From: Rhyzopertha dominica
Taxonomy: Eukaryota; Arthropoda; Insecta; Coleoptera; Bostrichidae
DNA length: 64,000 nucleotides
Direction of reading: 5' to 3'
Assembly: GCA_025024175.1 (NCBI GenBank)
Contig: QCXZ01000064.1
Span: 22,378,286 to 22,442,285, forward strand
Positions 1-10,772 of this stretch are shown piece by piece (positions within the stretch are counted from its first letter, which is position 1; each line of letters starts with the position of its first letter). Below the pieces are notes generated by a model that was given only the letters and a program-made list of their open reading frames with translations, had not been told where the DNA came from and searched no databases. Made by a program: the position numbers and the translations under genes.

Positions 1-2853
1 CGACCCCCTCCCCCGTCGGAAAAATCGAGAAAAACTAAAAGCGAAAGGCAGGGGGAGAAAGAACTCGCCGAGCAGATTCCGACGCACTTCGGCCCGACCC
101 GATACGCGAGAAAACGTAAAAGTTACGCGCCGTCGAAATATGAGGATCGAAAAAAGACGGCGAAAATTTTCCGATTTCCCGACTTTTCCGGAAGACGCCC
201 TTCGACCGTCGACGTAGGCTCGCCGAGGACCACGCGTCACGAAAACTCCGTGAAAATCGGACGACCCTCGTGCGCCACGCGGAAGTGCAGAACGGGGGTG
301 GTTTTTCCGATACATTTTCCGAACGGGTGAAGAAAAATTCGAAATTTTTCCACCGAACCGAGCCTCCAGGTAAGCCTCATCCGCGTGCAAAACTTCATCG
401 CCCTAACTCGAAAGACAAAGGAACGGCATCGAAAAAACGTAAAAAGTCGTAAATTCACCCCCGAAACTTCGCCGTGCCGCCGTGACCGAAGCGGTGGCGC
501 GATCGGCGGCCGAGACGCGTTTTCGAGAAGGGCTCCGGCCCGACTTCGCCTCGCCGCGAACGGAACCCCTCGGGACTCTCCGTCGCGAAGAAAAAAATTT
601 TCGTTTCCTAGAAACGACTCCGGCGTTAACCCGGAGCCGTCCGGGCCCCCGGAGTCCCGAAGTCGTCGNGTGCGGCTCCGTCAGGAGCGGACGGACTTCC
701 CGAACGCGACGGCGAAAACCGCGAGCCTCTAGCTGTTTCCGTTCGGAAGTTACGGGCTTCCGAAGGGGGCCGGTCGCGACGCGAAGGGTAGCCCTCGAGT
801 CCCGACGCCGCCGAGGGGTGGCAAGTGAAAACGGAGCGACCGGACCCGGCGCGATCGACAGTTCGACCCCGAAATCGGTTTCGCCGGGCCGACTTATTCG
901 AAGAATTCGAATGGACCAAAATCGCGAAAGCGCTAGGACGCACCGTTTTCGAGATATCAGCCCCCAAAGTTTCGCCTACGGGGGCGGTCCGCGGAAAATC
1001 GAAACCCACCCCTTCGGCGCTAGAGGGACGAAACTCGGCGTCCGGGGTCCTTTCGTGCGCCGAAGTCGATTTCCGAAACGGGGATCCGATCGGACGCTCC
1101 GTTTTCGAAATATCGCACCCCCAATTTTAGGGGTTGTTCCTGAAAACGGCCGACTTCGCCTCCCCGTAACTCGGGAACGGAAAATCCGATCGGGGCGTGC
1201 GAGGGCTCGTCGGAATCGTCTCGACGGGGGCTACGCGGCCGGCTCGCTCGGAAAACGCCGAGGAAAAGCGGAAAATTTTCGTGGGAAAAAGTAATTTTCC
1301 GAAGGCTCGCGGAGGGGTGAAAAAACGTCGCACGCGAAAAATTCCGACGGGATCGTGATCCTCGATGTCCGGACCGTTTAAAAAGTGAAAACGGAGAGAA
1401 AAAAATTTCGAGGCCCGCGACTTTCTGAAAAAAATCGATTTTCCCGACATTCCCGCCCCCGCAATTTTAAGGGTGGGCGCGAGGGGGTCGTGCGACGGCT
1501 CGTCGGAGAGCCCCCGACGTCCTCTGAAAGACGGCGTAAGAACGGGCGCCGTAGCTCGAAGGACTCCCGAGATATCGGGGAAAATACGCCGACGGGTCGG
1601 CCGGACGGGCCCCCTTCGAAAGTCCGGGCCCCCCGGGCCCCTCCCGCGAAAGATACCGAACCGGCCGCGAGACCGACGCGTAGAACTCGCCTTCCCGAAC
1701 GAAAAAGCTATGCGAAGGGAAAGTCGTGCGACCGCGCGTTCCAGAGTTACGGCCGGAAAACCCTTTCGGCGAGCCCGGGACCGGCACGGGGCGAAGCCCC
1801 TCGGGGCCCGATCGGCTCGAGCTCCCGGATTCCGAACGCCCTTAGAGANATNAGCGNTTTTCGCCCGCGGGCGATTTTCGCTACGACGCGCCGTTTTCGA
1901 GATACGGGGTGATTCGCGAAATTTGCAGGCCCGTCTTCGGACCGACCTGGCTCGAAAATTTCCTGGACATAAATTCTGTTCTCGCTTTCGAAACGACGAA
2001 CGCGGAGCGAAGTTTACGTCGCCGGACGTGCCGTCCTCTCGTGGGCATCGGAAGTCGCTCCGCGGGCTCGCCGAATTTTATCGTTTTTCGACCCGCCCCG
2101 GCGCGCCCTCTGCCGGCGAACGCGCGAACCGCGACCGTCGGATCCCGGAGACCCCGGCGGGACCTGTCGAACGGCGAAAACCGCGTTCCGATCGGACGAC
2201 GCGTTCGGAAGCCGTTCGAGTTGGAAATTCGCAAAAAAAATTTTCAGCGCCCCCTATCTCCGAAAATAGATTTTTTCCGCACGTACGGCCCACGGGGCGT
2301 TTACCCGCGCATCACGGACCGTCCGACGGGAGACCCTGAAGAAGATATTTCAAGCCGTTTTCGAGCACCGAAAGGCGGTTTTAAAAAAAATTTTCGCGTT
2401 TCGTAAAGAGAAGGGGAGGGGTAGGGGGGCGACTTTTACCTCGACGGATGCGCCCTACCGGAGGCCACCTTCGGTCAAAATTTCGTCCCGATCCGTCGGC
2501 AAACGCCCGAGTTATTCTCGAAAAACGCGTTTTTTTTGACCCGCAAAAAGTTCGAGTTTATCTCGCCGTAGCTCGCGAACGGCGCCACCTGGCGGGACGC
2601 GCTACCCCTCGATCGACGACGCCGAGTCCGCCCTTTCGAACGCGCCCCGTCCCGTCCCGATCGGAGAATGCCGCGGGTCGGTCCCTCCGGGACCGNCCGT
2701 TTTCCCGTACCTCGCACCGATTTTCCGGGGCTTTCCCGGCTCCGCCGGGAAACCCCCGTATTTTTCCCTTCGCCCGGGGCCGGGGGAAAAACGAACGCAA
2801 AAAACCGCATCTCTCTAAGTTCGACGGAAGCGGGTGATCTCGAAAACATGTAA
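1..2853. repeat. GC/CpG-rich block of degenerate recurring words
   Basis: This block is rich in G, C and CpG, and the composition changes abruptly to AT-rich DNA at about 2850. Short words recur in varied form. CGTTTTCGAGATAT occurs near 944, with close variants near 1100 and 1892. A word like GTAACTCGGGAACGG occurs at 1166, with relatives near 746, 1743 and 2568. Poly-A/T runs are set in GC-rich DNA throughout. Long open frames exist (482-1294 and 1473-2339, both plus strand), but several frames on both strands are open together and no domain is recognisable, so I treat them as a consequence of few stop codons rather than genes. Related phrases (tcgagatat, 'aactcgggaacgg') occur in dispersed insect repeats, so a diverged satellite or repeat array is my best reading. 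Foreign DNA at a scaffold edge is the alternative. Confidence 0.6.
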
Positions 2854-4555
2854 TTTCGTTATACTATAGAGATTATTATCTTTTGTTTGAGGTATCTCCA
2901 CAGAAAACGAATGAATCGGAATGATATGATCCCAGTCGCTACTTATAATTTTTCAGTTGGTAATAGCAAGTATGACGAGATGTCATTTTTTAACGTTCTT
3001 AACGCACTTTAAATGCACATTGTATTATGTATTCGTCAATACATTTTAATGAAATCTGACATATCTTTTATACTGTAAGTGTCACTTTTAAATATGTCAA
3101 CCTGAAAGATGGATAACCGTATACAATATTTCGTTGCTTTAGCAATTTCTTTGAAAATGATTCATGTAAGCATATAATGACAAATAAACGTATGTATCAC
3201 CTTCACTGGCGTTTACTTTTATACCGTAACTGCTTTCAATTTATATAATGTACAAACTACCATTTCGACTACTCCAATCGGAGAAAACATTTTTCGTAAG
3301 TAATAGGTGTCCTGTTGAGGACGTCTTTTACGTGACCATCCATATTTTTTGTTATTTTTACTATGCAACCGGTCAAAAAATATGTGCAGCATGCTGCTGG
3401 CGTTTTCCTGTTTTTAATCTTTATGTAGGTCGTTGACCGATGGCCCTAAGAGAGTACCAACGGGTCCAAACAGTGCCGTTACATCGGGAACACAAAAATT
3501 AACTCCTTGATAACGGTTGCAACACTTATCAGTCAACGTAGACGACTATTTGACTGCAAGGTTTGAATTTCAGACCTTGTTAACAAATCTACACCACGTA
3601 AATATTTTTTAATTATGTCATTACTATTTGAATACATTTCACTCACCTGTGGGCAACGAATTTATACATGAATGTAAAAGTAAACTTTCTAAAGTTTGGG
3701 AAAGTGCTACCTCAACAAAGAAACACTTGGCCTCTGGCAAAGCTGCGAGCAATCTTTTAGGCATAAGCATGATTGCTTTGTAGCGACTATCTTACGGAAT
3801 AGACTACATGCCGACAATAATTTGCATTTAACAGCGAAAAACAATAACCAGACATTTCCATATTGGTTTGTACAGACTACCTGTACGTGGAAATTTGACA
3901 ACTGGATTGATGAATATTGATGACTTTCCTTAACAGACGCGATGCAAATGACCGTCGCACTAATCTGTCTTAAAATTTTTACTACGTCGTGCTCTATCCT
4001 TGAAAATGTTCTTCGCTTGCATTATTCAACATTGTTTTAGCATTTTTTCCATTATTCATATGTTCCCTGCTGCTGCAAAACACTCGGTTTAGTTTCTTGT
4101 ATTTTAAAATATGATGGAATTTCTATGGAAAGATTTTGGAGAGTTTCATTCGAAGTATATGTTCCGTTCCAGGGCTTATGTGCGGTGCTTTTATGTACTA
4201 TTATATTGCGAAAGTAGTCGTATTTAAAAAGGCAATTAAAAATTACTCGCGAAGAGTGGGTATACATTTTCAAAATCAAATATTGCTTCTTTGTTGGACA
4301 CTACCTTCTTTCAAATTATGTGTATAGAATACTAACCTGTTATATATTGTTAAAATGTTAAGCCAAAGATTATCAGTATCCTCTTTTTTAATCTTATTCT
4401 TAAAACAAATACTTTTATAAATGTTATTCCATTTCAGAAAAAGTAACATAAACTATATATATTAATCTACCATCTTTGCATGGCTTTATGAAAAAAATAA
4501 TTACACTATCAACTTGTCTTGTTTTACTCAATACGTAGCAGAATCAATGGACAAT
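2854..4555. other. AT-rich non-coding stretch
   Basis: This stretch directly follows the compositional break. Only short, unsupported open frames are present (up to 75 codons) and no domain, RNA or clear repeat was recognised. Confidence 0.5.
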
Positions 4556-4559
4556 AAGC

Positions 4560-5645
4560 GACGAGTTCATACCGATTTCCATAAGGCTTTTTGATCGAAT
4601 CAGTCATAACCTCTTGTTGCAAAATTTCACCATCCTTTATTACTGTGTTGTCACCATTGTGTTTACACAACACATTCCGGTCAGTTTAGTATCGCAACTT
4701 TATCTCAGAAGAATATGTTATTCAATCTGTTGTTCCACAAGGGTCAAATCTGGGATCGCTATTATTCATACCATTTATTAATGATATATTGCCGATGCAT
4801 TGAATTGTCAGGCAAAAGTTATTATTTGCGGATGATTTTTAACTATTTTATGAATTCAGCAGTGTAAACTATTGCCTAATTTTCCAAAATTGATATTAAT
4901 GCATTAGTCAAATGGTGTATTGCCAATCAGCTGAATGTAAACATTTCAAAATGTTGTCGTTGCTTTCTCCCGTAAATTAAATAATGTTTTTTTTTATTCT
5001 TACGGTATCGATAGTATCATGCTGGAAGGGGTGCAGACTTGTAAATGATCTAGGTGTAACTTATGTCTTAATGTTCATATCATAAATGTCACTGAGACTG
5101 TCGTTATAATGTCAGGGTTTTTTAAGTTGGAATATACTGTTGTTATATGATACTCGACATAATATTCAGCTGTTGTAATCTGTCCAGCGTAGAATTATAA
5201 AATTTTTGGATTTTAAAATAAATGGTATATACCTTCTAAGGGATATGACCGTCAGTTCCCGCTGAACAGATTCCATTTTAACTGTTTACAAACTTGCCAC
5301 AATAATAGTATCATTAAAAAGTTCTTATATAATTTAGTTAAAAGAGGATAGGCTGTCTGTGGCTACTAAGTAAAATTAATTTTAACGTTCTTAGCTTAAG
5401 TTCACGTCATAAGCTTACCATCTGTACTCAACAAAGTAGAAGAATAATAGAATTTGTAATGAATTTGATGTAATATACAAAATTAACGATACTATCGGTG
5501 TTTAGAAACTAAATATTAATTTGTCTTTTTATATTAAGAATGTCGGACATTTTTACCTCTTGTTTTTATGTAATTGAGTGCATAACCTGTTGTGAAATAA
5601 ACGAATTTATTATTACATATTTATTATTATTTAATAATAAAAGGC
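4560..5645 (+). pseudogene. Jockey/CR1-like non-LTR retrotransposon remnant (reverse transcriptase and 3' end)
   Basis: At 4732 the plus strand encodes VPQGSNLGSLLF followed by FINDI, the reverse-transcriptase box that precedes the active site. In the same frame at 4822 it encodes LFADDF, a match to the conserved [F/L]ADD catalytic motif. Downstream, near 4910, KWCIANQLNVNISKC matches the usual W..N.L.lN..KT/C region, and NDLGVT near 5045 matches the LGV motif, though the last needs a frameshift. In-frame stops follow FINDILPMH and LFADDF. The segment ends near 5595-5645 with AATAAA and TTATTATT-type simple sequence, as expected for a 3' tail. The 5' part is missing or unrecognisable. Family assignment to the Jockey/CR1 group is by motif only. 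Confidence 0.7.
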
Positions 5646-6712
5646 GATACTTATTATTGCAGTNTTTATTTTTTTTTAATTTGAAGCGTGAACCCTTTAA
5701 ATAATAAATAGTAACGAATAAAACAAGGAATTACATAGCGATGTATTTGTTGCAACCTAACATGTAAGTAATAACAATTTTTATATATTTATGCAGCATC
5801 ACAACATATCGTCAATATTTATCACTTTTGAATTCCTTAAACTATGGAGAAAACAGAAATGGGTACTATCACGACATTTTTTTATAAATCATATTTCTCA
5901 AGCAAATAATTAGTGCGGGTTATAGACTTTGAACAGTTGTACGAACTCGCAAGCGTCTGCTACAATCAGTCATGGTTTATCCTGAAGAAGGGGAAGAATA
6001 GCCATAGGTATTAGCGATAAAATTAAAATAAAGAGTCAGATATCGATGGATGATGTGCATCATTAGACGGCGAATATTCGTTGTATTATGTATTATGTAA
6101 TTTTTTGCTCACATAGGCCGTGCACATTCCATACTGATTTTTAAAAACGCCAGAAGATGATAAACTGATCTGGATGTAGATCGTAGGTAATATAGCGAAT
6201 AATTCAAGACTATATGAATAAATCGAAGGTAGCTTGACCGATTGTTTGCCTGTAAAACGCAATACCATTTTTGCTACATATCTAAGACAAGGTCACGATA
6301 GTATTTGACCTACTATTACGTGCGGAAAATTTTCACTAACTCAGCATGATTATTACAATAGTTATTGTATTGTCACCAAAAATGCACTTTAAGTTTACCT
6401 AAAGTGAACGTTTCAAAGGTGCACTGATCATGAAATAATAATTAAATAGTCTGAAAACAAGCTTTTGCTTTTTGTCTTTTGTTCTGTTCCCGGCTGACTT
6501 GGTTTCGAATACATACTCATTTTCAAAGATTATTAGCCAAAATCAACATTTTTCAAGCTATGAATGCTCTAATGTTTTATAGTATTGTCAATCAGTCAGA
6601 TCATGGGTTCAAGTGTAGGAAGATAAAGCAACAAAACTTTATTATATGTTGCTCTACTGCGGTTATTAGAGCAGTCTTTGACTCGGCGACAGTATAAACA
6701 GAATCAAGTGGT
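5646..6712. other. AT-rich non-coding stretch
   Basis: No supported gene or repeat was seen. It begins with AT simple sequence left by the preceding retrotransposon tail. Confidence 0.45.
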
Positions 6713-6717
6713 CGATG

Positions 6718-6863
6718 GGCCGGTTTCTCTTCTCTATTTTAAGCTAAAATCAACCCTGTTTTTTAAATCTAAACCAATCACATACCTTAATTTAAGGTGT
6801 TGTCATGGTTACTGGGTTAATTTTAGCTAACATCAACTTTAACAAAGAGAAGAGAAACCGGCC
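6718..6863. mobile_element. MITE with GGCCGGTTTCTC terminal inverted repeats
   Basis: The element starts with GGCCGGTTTCTCTTCTCT and ends with the inverted version, and the inverted match continues inwards (CTAAAATCAACC against its inverted counterpart with small gaps). Total length is 146 bp and no coding capacity is present. It is flanked by CGATG at 6713-6717 and TGATG at 6864-6868, a plausible 5-bp target duplication with one change. Length, TIRs and lack of ORF fit a miniature inverted-repeat transposable element. The superfamily is not determined. Confidence 0.75.
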
Positions 6864-6868
6864 TGATG

Positions 6869-7745
6869 TCTTTTTACGGTAAACGGTCGCTAAGGCGTTA
6901 AAGTAGGGGATTTTCAAGTCAATCAAGAAACCTGTACGTTGGCAATTTGTAAAAAGGCCTTGATTTGATGAGTTGTCATGTTGGAAACGGGTGTTTGGGC
7001 TAGCTTATCCTTCATTAAAATCAAGGAAACCTACTTCCAAAACAAACTCATACCATGACACCTAAACAGGTCCAAGTTCACTGCGACTTGACATCATTCC
7101 AAGCGACGAGCTTTGTGCAGTAGTCAGTGAAAAGCAAAATGTTGAGCCTGCCCAATAGAATGCCCCGCATCCAATACCTCTGACATCGTGGTATGGGGCA
7201 CTGTACTTCTGGAAATAGGTCTTCCCTGGTGGTCATTAGTGGTGACGTTCTACAATCTGTTCTTACGCCATACACTGAAGCTATCCTGAAGAGCACCCTT
7301 TTCCGATAAGGCGTCAGGTCGCTTATATAACCCATCAAATTATGGACTTTTTTGCAAGGTAATAATGTTAATAATAATATATTTATTTCTACTATTAACA
7401 AAATTATGAATAGCAAATGAAGGGTAACGAAAACGTTCTTTTATTCTAACTGCCAGGCTTCTATCCGACTGAACCACGCAACTAGTCTAAACATTGAATT
7501 GAATACACTCCAGTCCAGATGTAACAAAAGAACTTCACGAGTGCTTGTTTCTAACCAAAAGGCATTGTAAGTTATTTCGAGTATTATAAGAAGTTACGTA
7601 TTTGAATCTACTGAAAACTTTTTTTTTACTGAAATGGGGCCTAAGTATGTTAGTGAAACGAAAATGAAGGGGTCAGTGTAAGGCAAAGAACGTAATGTAA
7701 GTGTAAGGAATTGCAATTTAAATTTAATAAAGTATTTGTTATAAA
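6869..7745. other. Unassigned stretch with possible decayed coding DNA
   Basis: Positions 7078-7416 on the minus strand are open for 112 codons and slightly richer in GC than their surroundings. A second frame over the same DNA is also partly open. This could be a remnant of a transposase or reverse transcriptase, but I could not assign a domain with confidence. Confidence 0.3.
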
Positions 7746-7752
7746 TCGTAAC

Positions 7753-8165
7753 CTTTTTGGGTTAGACCGCGTCTGATGATGTTTCGTCGGCACTTGTAAG
7801 GGGCTTCGTCAAGAGAGGAATAAGGAGTGTGGAATATGGTACAAACCTAATAACGCGAGAAACACATCCGAACTGAACCAATTCCAAGCAGGAAAGGGAA
7901 TGAAAACGATAGTTATGGCGTTGTACCTGGCGTTACGAGGGGGTAGGGGATGCTTGGACGGCAGAGGTGGGAGATTGTGAATGTGGGGATAGCCGTCGCA
8001 TGATTGAGTACCAAGTAGTGGAGAGATGATAACCATCTTCGCGGTTTAGATTACTGGGATGTTTGAAAATTTCCATGGCTTCAAGGAATTTTCGGGTTGT
8101 GAAAAAGGGGCCTCCGCTAGTACAACCTTATTCCAAAAACAGACACGGTCTAACCCAAAAAAACT
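7753..8165 (-). mobile_element. Penelope-like element 3' end flanked by short inverted arms
   Basis: The minus strand from about 8110 down to 7940 encodes TRKFLEAMEIFKHPSNLNRE followed by DGYHLSTTW, which matches the C-terminal tail of PLE proteins after the GIY-YIG endonuclease (the '..EA.EI..HP.N.NRedGy.Ls..W' signature). It ends in a stop near 7936. Downstream on the minus strand comes a non-coding tail with TTGACGA ... GACGAAAC, a degenerate hammerhead-like core. The fragment is bounded by a 22-bp inverted repeat, 7753-7775 against 8140-8163, with one mismatch. Short inverted 3'-terminal pieces upstream of 5'-truncated copies are known for PLEs. Almost all of the reverse transcriptase is missing. 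Confidence 0.7.
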
Positions 8166-9811
8166 AAGATTTTAATCTAAACCTGGCCACGAAAGCTTAC
8201 TTTCTTACAATGTATTATAATGTTTATCGATGCTATAAATTGTTGTTTTTAGCTATTTGATAGTTTTGCTGTCTACTTCTGTTCACATCAATACTCCTAA
8301 TAGATTAACGAATTCAATCACGGGAATTACTAAGAATGAGATCAAGAAAAGCAAGTTTATTGATATTTTCAATTTCACAAGTGAAATAATTGGAAAAATT
8401 CATCACGTTCTTCTCGGGAACCACCAAAAAAGACCGATTGTATAATAAACTTATGTGTACCAAAACAAGATATACTTTGAAAATTAATATTTCGACATGA
8501 CTATTTTGTAGACCATTCATGGAAATTTCTGCTAAAATAGGGGGAAACTCGATTCCATTGCCATCAACTGTTGCCGTTGGGTTAAAATTCATCATTAAAT
8601 TGAATCTGTATTAGGTACGGAACGATAATTTCAGTGAGTGAAAAGCAATTCAAACAATGTTGATGGAGAATAGTAGATTCAATTTTTTTACTAATAGTAG
8701 AGATTTATCCGTGGGAATGCTGGGATATAAGTTAGTTACATCAAAACTAACACAGAGTCTGGTGGAAGACGAATATACAATCTTGTTCTCAAACTCAAAT
8801 GTATGCTTCATGGAACAGTTGGGTTCATAGAAAATGAGTCGTCAGACAAAAACCAACGAAATCCCCCCACCGCGCCGTACCTTTATTAAAGGATGTGCAA
8901 TTTTATTAATATTAAAAATATTTTCCCTTTAGGCGCTCCAGGTGATTTCTTTAAAAAAGCTTTGTTTATTGCGTAATCGTTAAACATCAATGATCCATAA
9001 CAACTGAAATATATTACCTATTCAGGTTCAACAGTTTTTAAATTAATAGAATTAATCATCTAAATCCCTGGATCTTAAACTCGAAATTATTCTTTGGCGA
9101 CTCTTATTCTTAAATATAAATCATATAACACTAACCGTTTGTTGTTATTCGCTAGTTTAATAAGTTTCTATTTCATAATAGCCTATTTAAAAAATCGTCA
9201 AAGATCTAGAGTCAAATTTTTGTCTCTATAATGTTTGAACATTAAATATAATTAGCAGCGTATTGCATACGAACACGTGCTATTATAACAACACACACTT
9301 TCGTTGCAGTGTTTAATTAACACTTTAAATCTTGCCAGGTTTGAGCNAATTAACGATCCAANAGTTTCGCTGCTGTTTCTCAATAAATATTGCGCGTGTG
9401 CATAAATTTAAACCTGCCTGACGTAGCTATACTATTGAAAAAGGAATCCTGTGATGATGATAGCCTCTGGCAGTTCTGCAACCTTTTTATGGGACGCCCA
9501 CGTTCCCACTTCCACAAATGAAATTAATCAGGAACTTTGCTCGAGCGCAAATTAAAACAATTACGAAAGTGGCCATGCTGAGACTCCGACTGTTATTCTG
9601 TGAGTCTGCATAGTTGTATCTAAACGTGTTCTGTTTTGTTTACTCTTTGAATAAGTAACCTATAGTTACTATTTACAAGGTCCGCCCTTTGAATCTCGAG
9701 ACCCCAAGTCACAAACAAAAATGTATGTAACAAAAGTTTTGGCAAAAAATTATGAAGGCTAATACAAACTAGAAAATTAACAATACTGAAAATAACGAAG
9801 TAGTATTACAT
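8166..9811. other. AT-rich non-coding stretch
   Basis: No supported gene, RNA or repeat structure was recognised. Two isolated N bases occur near 9350. Confidence 0.4.
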
Positions 9812-10772
9812 CACTGACAAGGGATGTCGGTCTTCGTTGGCACGTGGTTTTGTCCCTTACATATCGCATCAGCCTTTGGAATATTCCAATATCTATTTCA
9901 CGCACCTTTTGATAAATGCGCCTTCGCAACTGCTCCTCGTCTTGTACTTCCTAGACATTATCATAAACCTTTCTACTTAGCAGACTCCAAAATTTTTCGA
10001 TAGGTCGTGCTTGTGGAAGATTTGGGGGATTGTTTTGATACAAAAGGTATGCGATTTGTAGCTAACCATTCCCTTGTTGTACGGGCATAATGACAGGATG
10101 CCAGATCTGGCCAGAACATAATTTCGCCTCCATTATGATGTGTTCTAATAAAATTTAATAATTTTGAAAGACGTTTTCGCTTATATAGGTTTGCATCTAT
10201 AGCTTCGCCTTTAACATATCCAACATAGGGGCGTGAAACACCAGCTTCACCGCACACCATACTAATATTATGTCGGCGAATTTTGCTTTACATTTAAATC
10301 TAACATCATCCGGAGTGTTCTCGATATCATCAGTATAAAAACCATAATTTCCTTTCATTTCCGCGTTCGCCAAAGTAAATCTGTCCGTAGCATTTGACAA
10401 CATCGCGGTATCCTTTGTACCTTGGCATTCGTATATTTAAGACATTTTTGTCTTTTACGAAATTTCAAACCATTTCTAGCAATTTCCCCACTGATGGTCA
10501 TATGGGAAATTTGAAATTGCCAACCTAACTTTCTCGCTGAAGTTCCAACTCCGTTTTTTGCACTTTCTGTTGACAGCTTCTGGCAGTAAAACTCTTGATC
10601 GACCACTTTTTGGTAGGTTTATGCAAGGAATTTCTTGCTCACAATCCTTAATCGTGCCATAAATAGTTCTGATGGAAATATTTTGATTTTGAAATATGCA
10701 CACAATTTCCCTTTTGGGAAGTTGGCCAACTAACGTATAAATACTCTTACGTATATCTATTTTGTTAGACAT
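9812..10772 (-). pseudogene. Mariner-superfamily transposase, nearly full length, frameshifted (ITmD37E-like)
   Basis: Starting at the minus-strand ATG at 10772 (MSNKIDIRKSIYTLV), segments in different frames give a complete transposase order. First comes an N-terminal helix-turn-helix region, then AKNGVGTSARKLG and RKRQKCLKYT. Next is FTLANAEMKGNYGFYTDD in the first catalytic region, followed by IMFWPDLASCHYA with the second catalytic Asp. Last is NPPNLPQARPIEKFWSLL with the final Glu, and a C-terminus ending near 9812. The spacing between FWPD and PIE is about 36-37 residues, uncertain because a frameshift lies between them. That spacing fits the DD37E clade rather than Tc1 (DD34E) or classical mariner (DD34D). 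At least three frame changes and one stop make it non-functional. A second copy lies near 49.0-49.45 kb. Confidence 0.85.

Noticed and set aside
482..2339. Long open frames of 270 and 288 codons in the GC-rich block
   Set aside because: Several frames on both strands are open at once, composition is Arg/Pro/Ser-rich as expected from CpG-rich DNA, and no domain or splice signal supports them.
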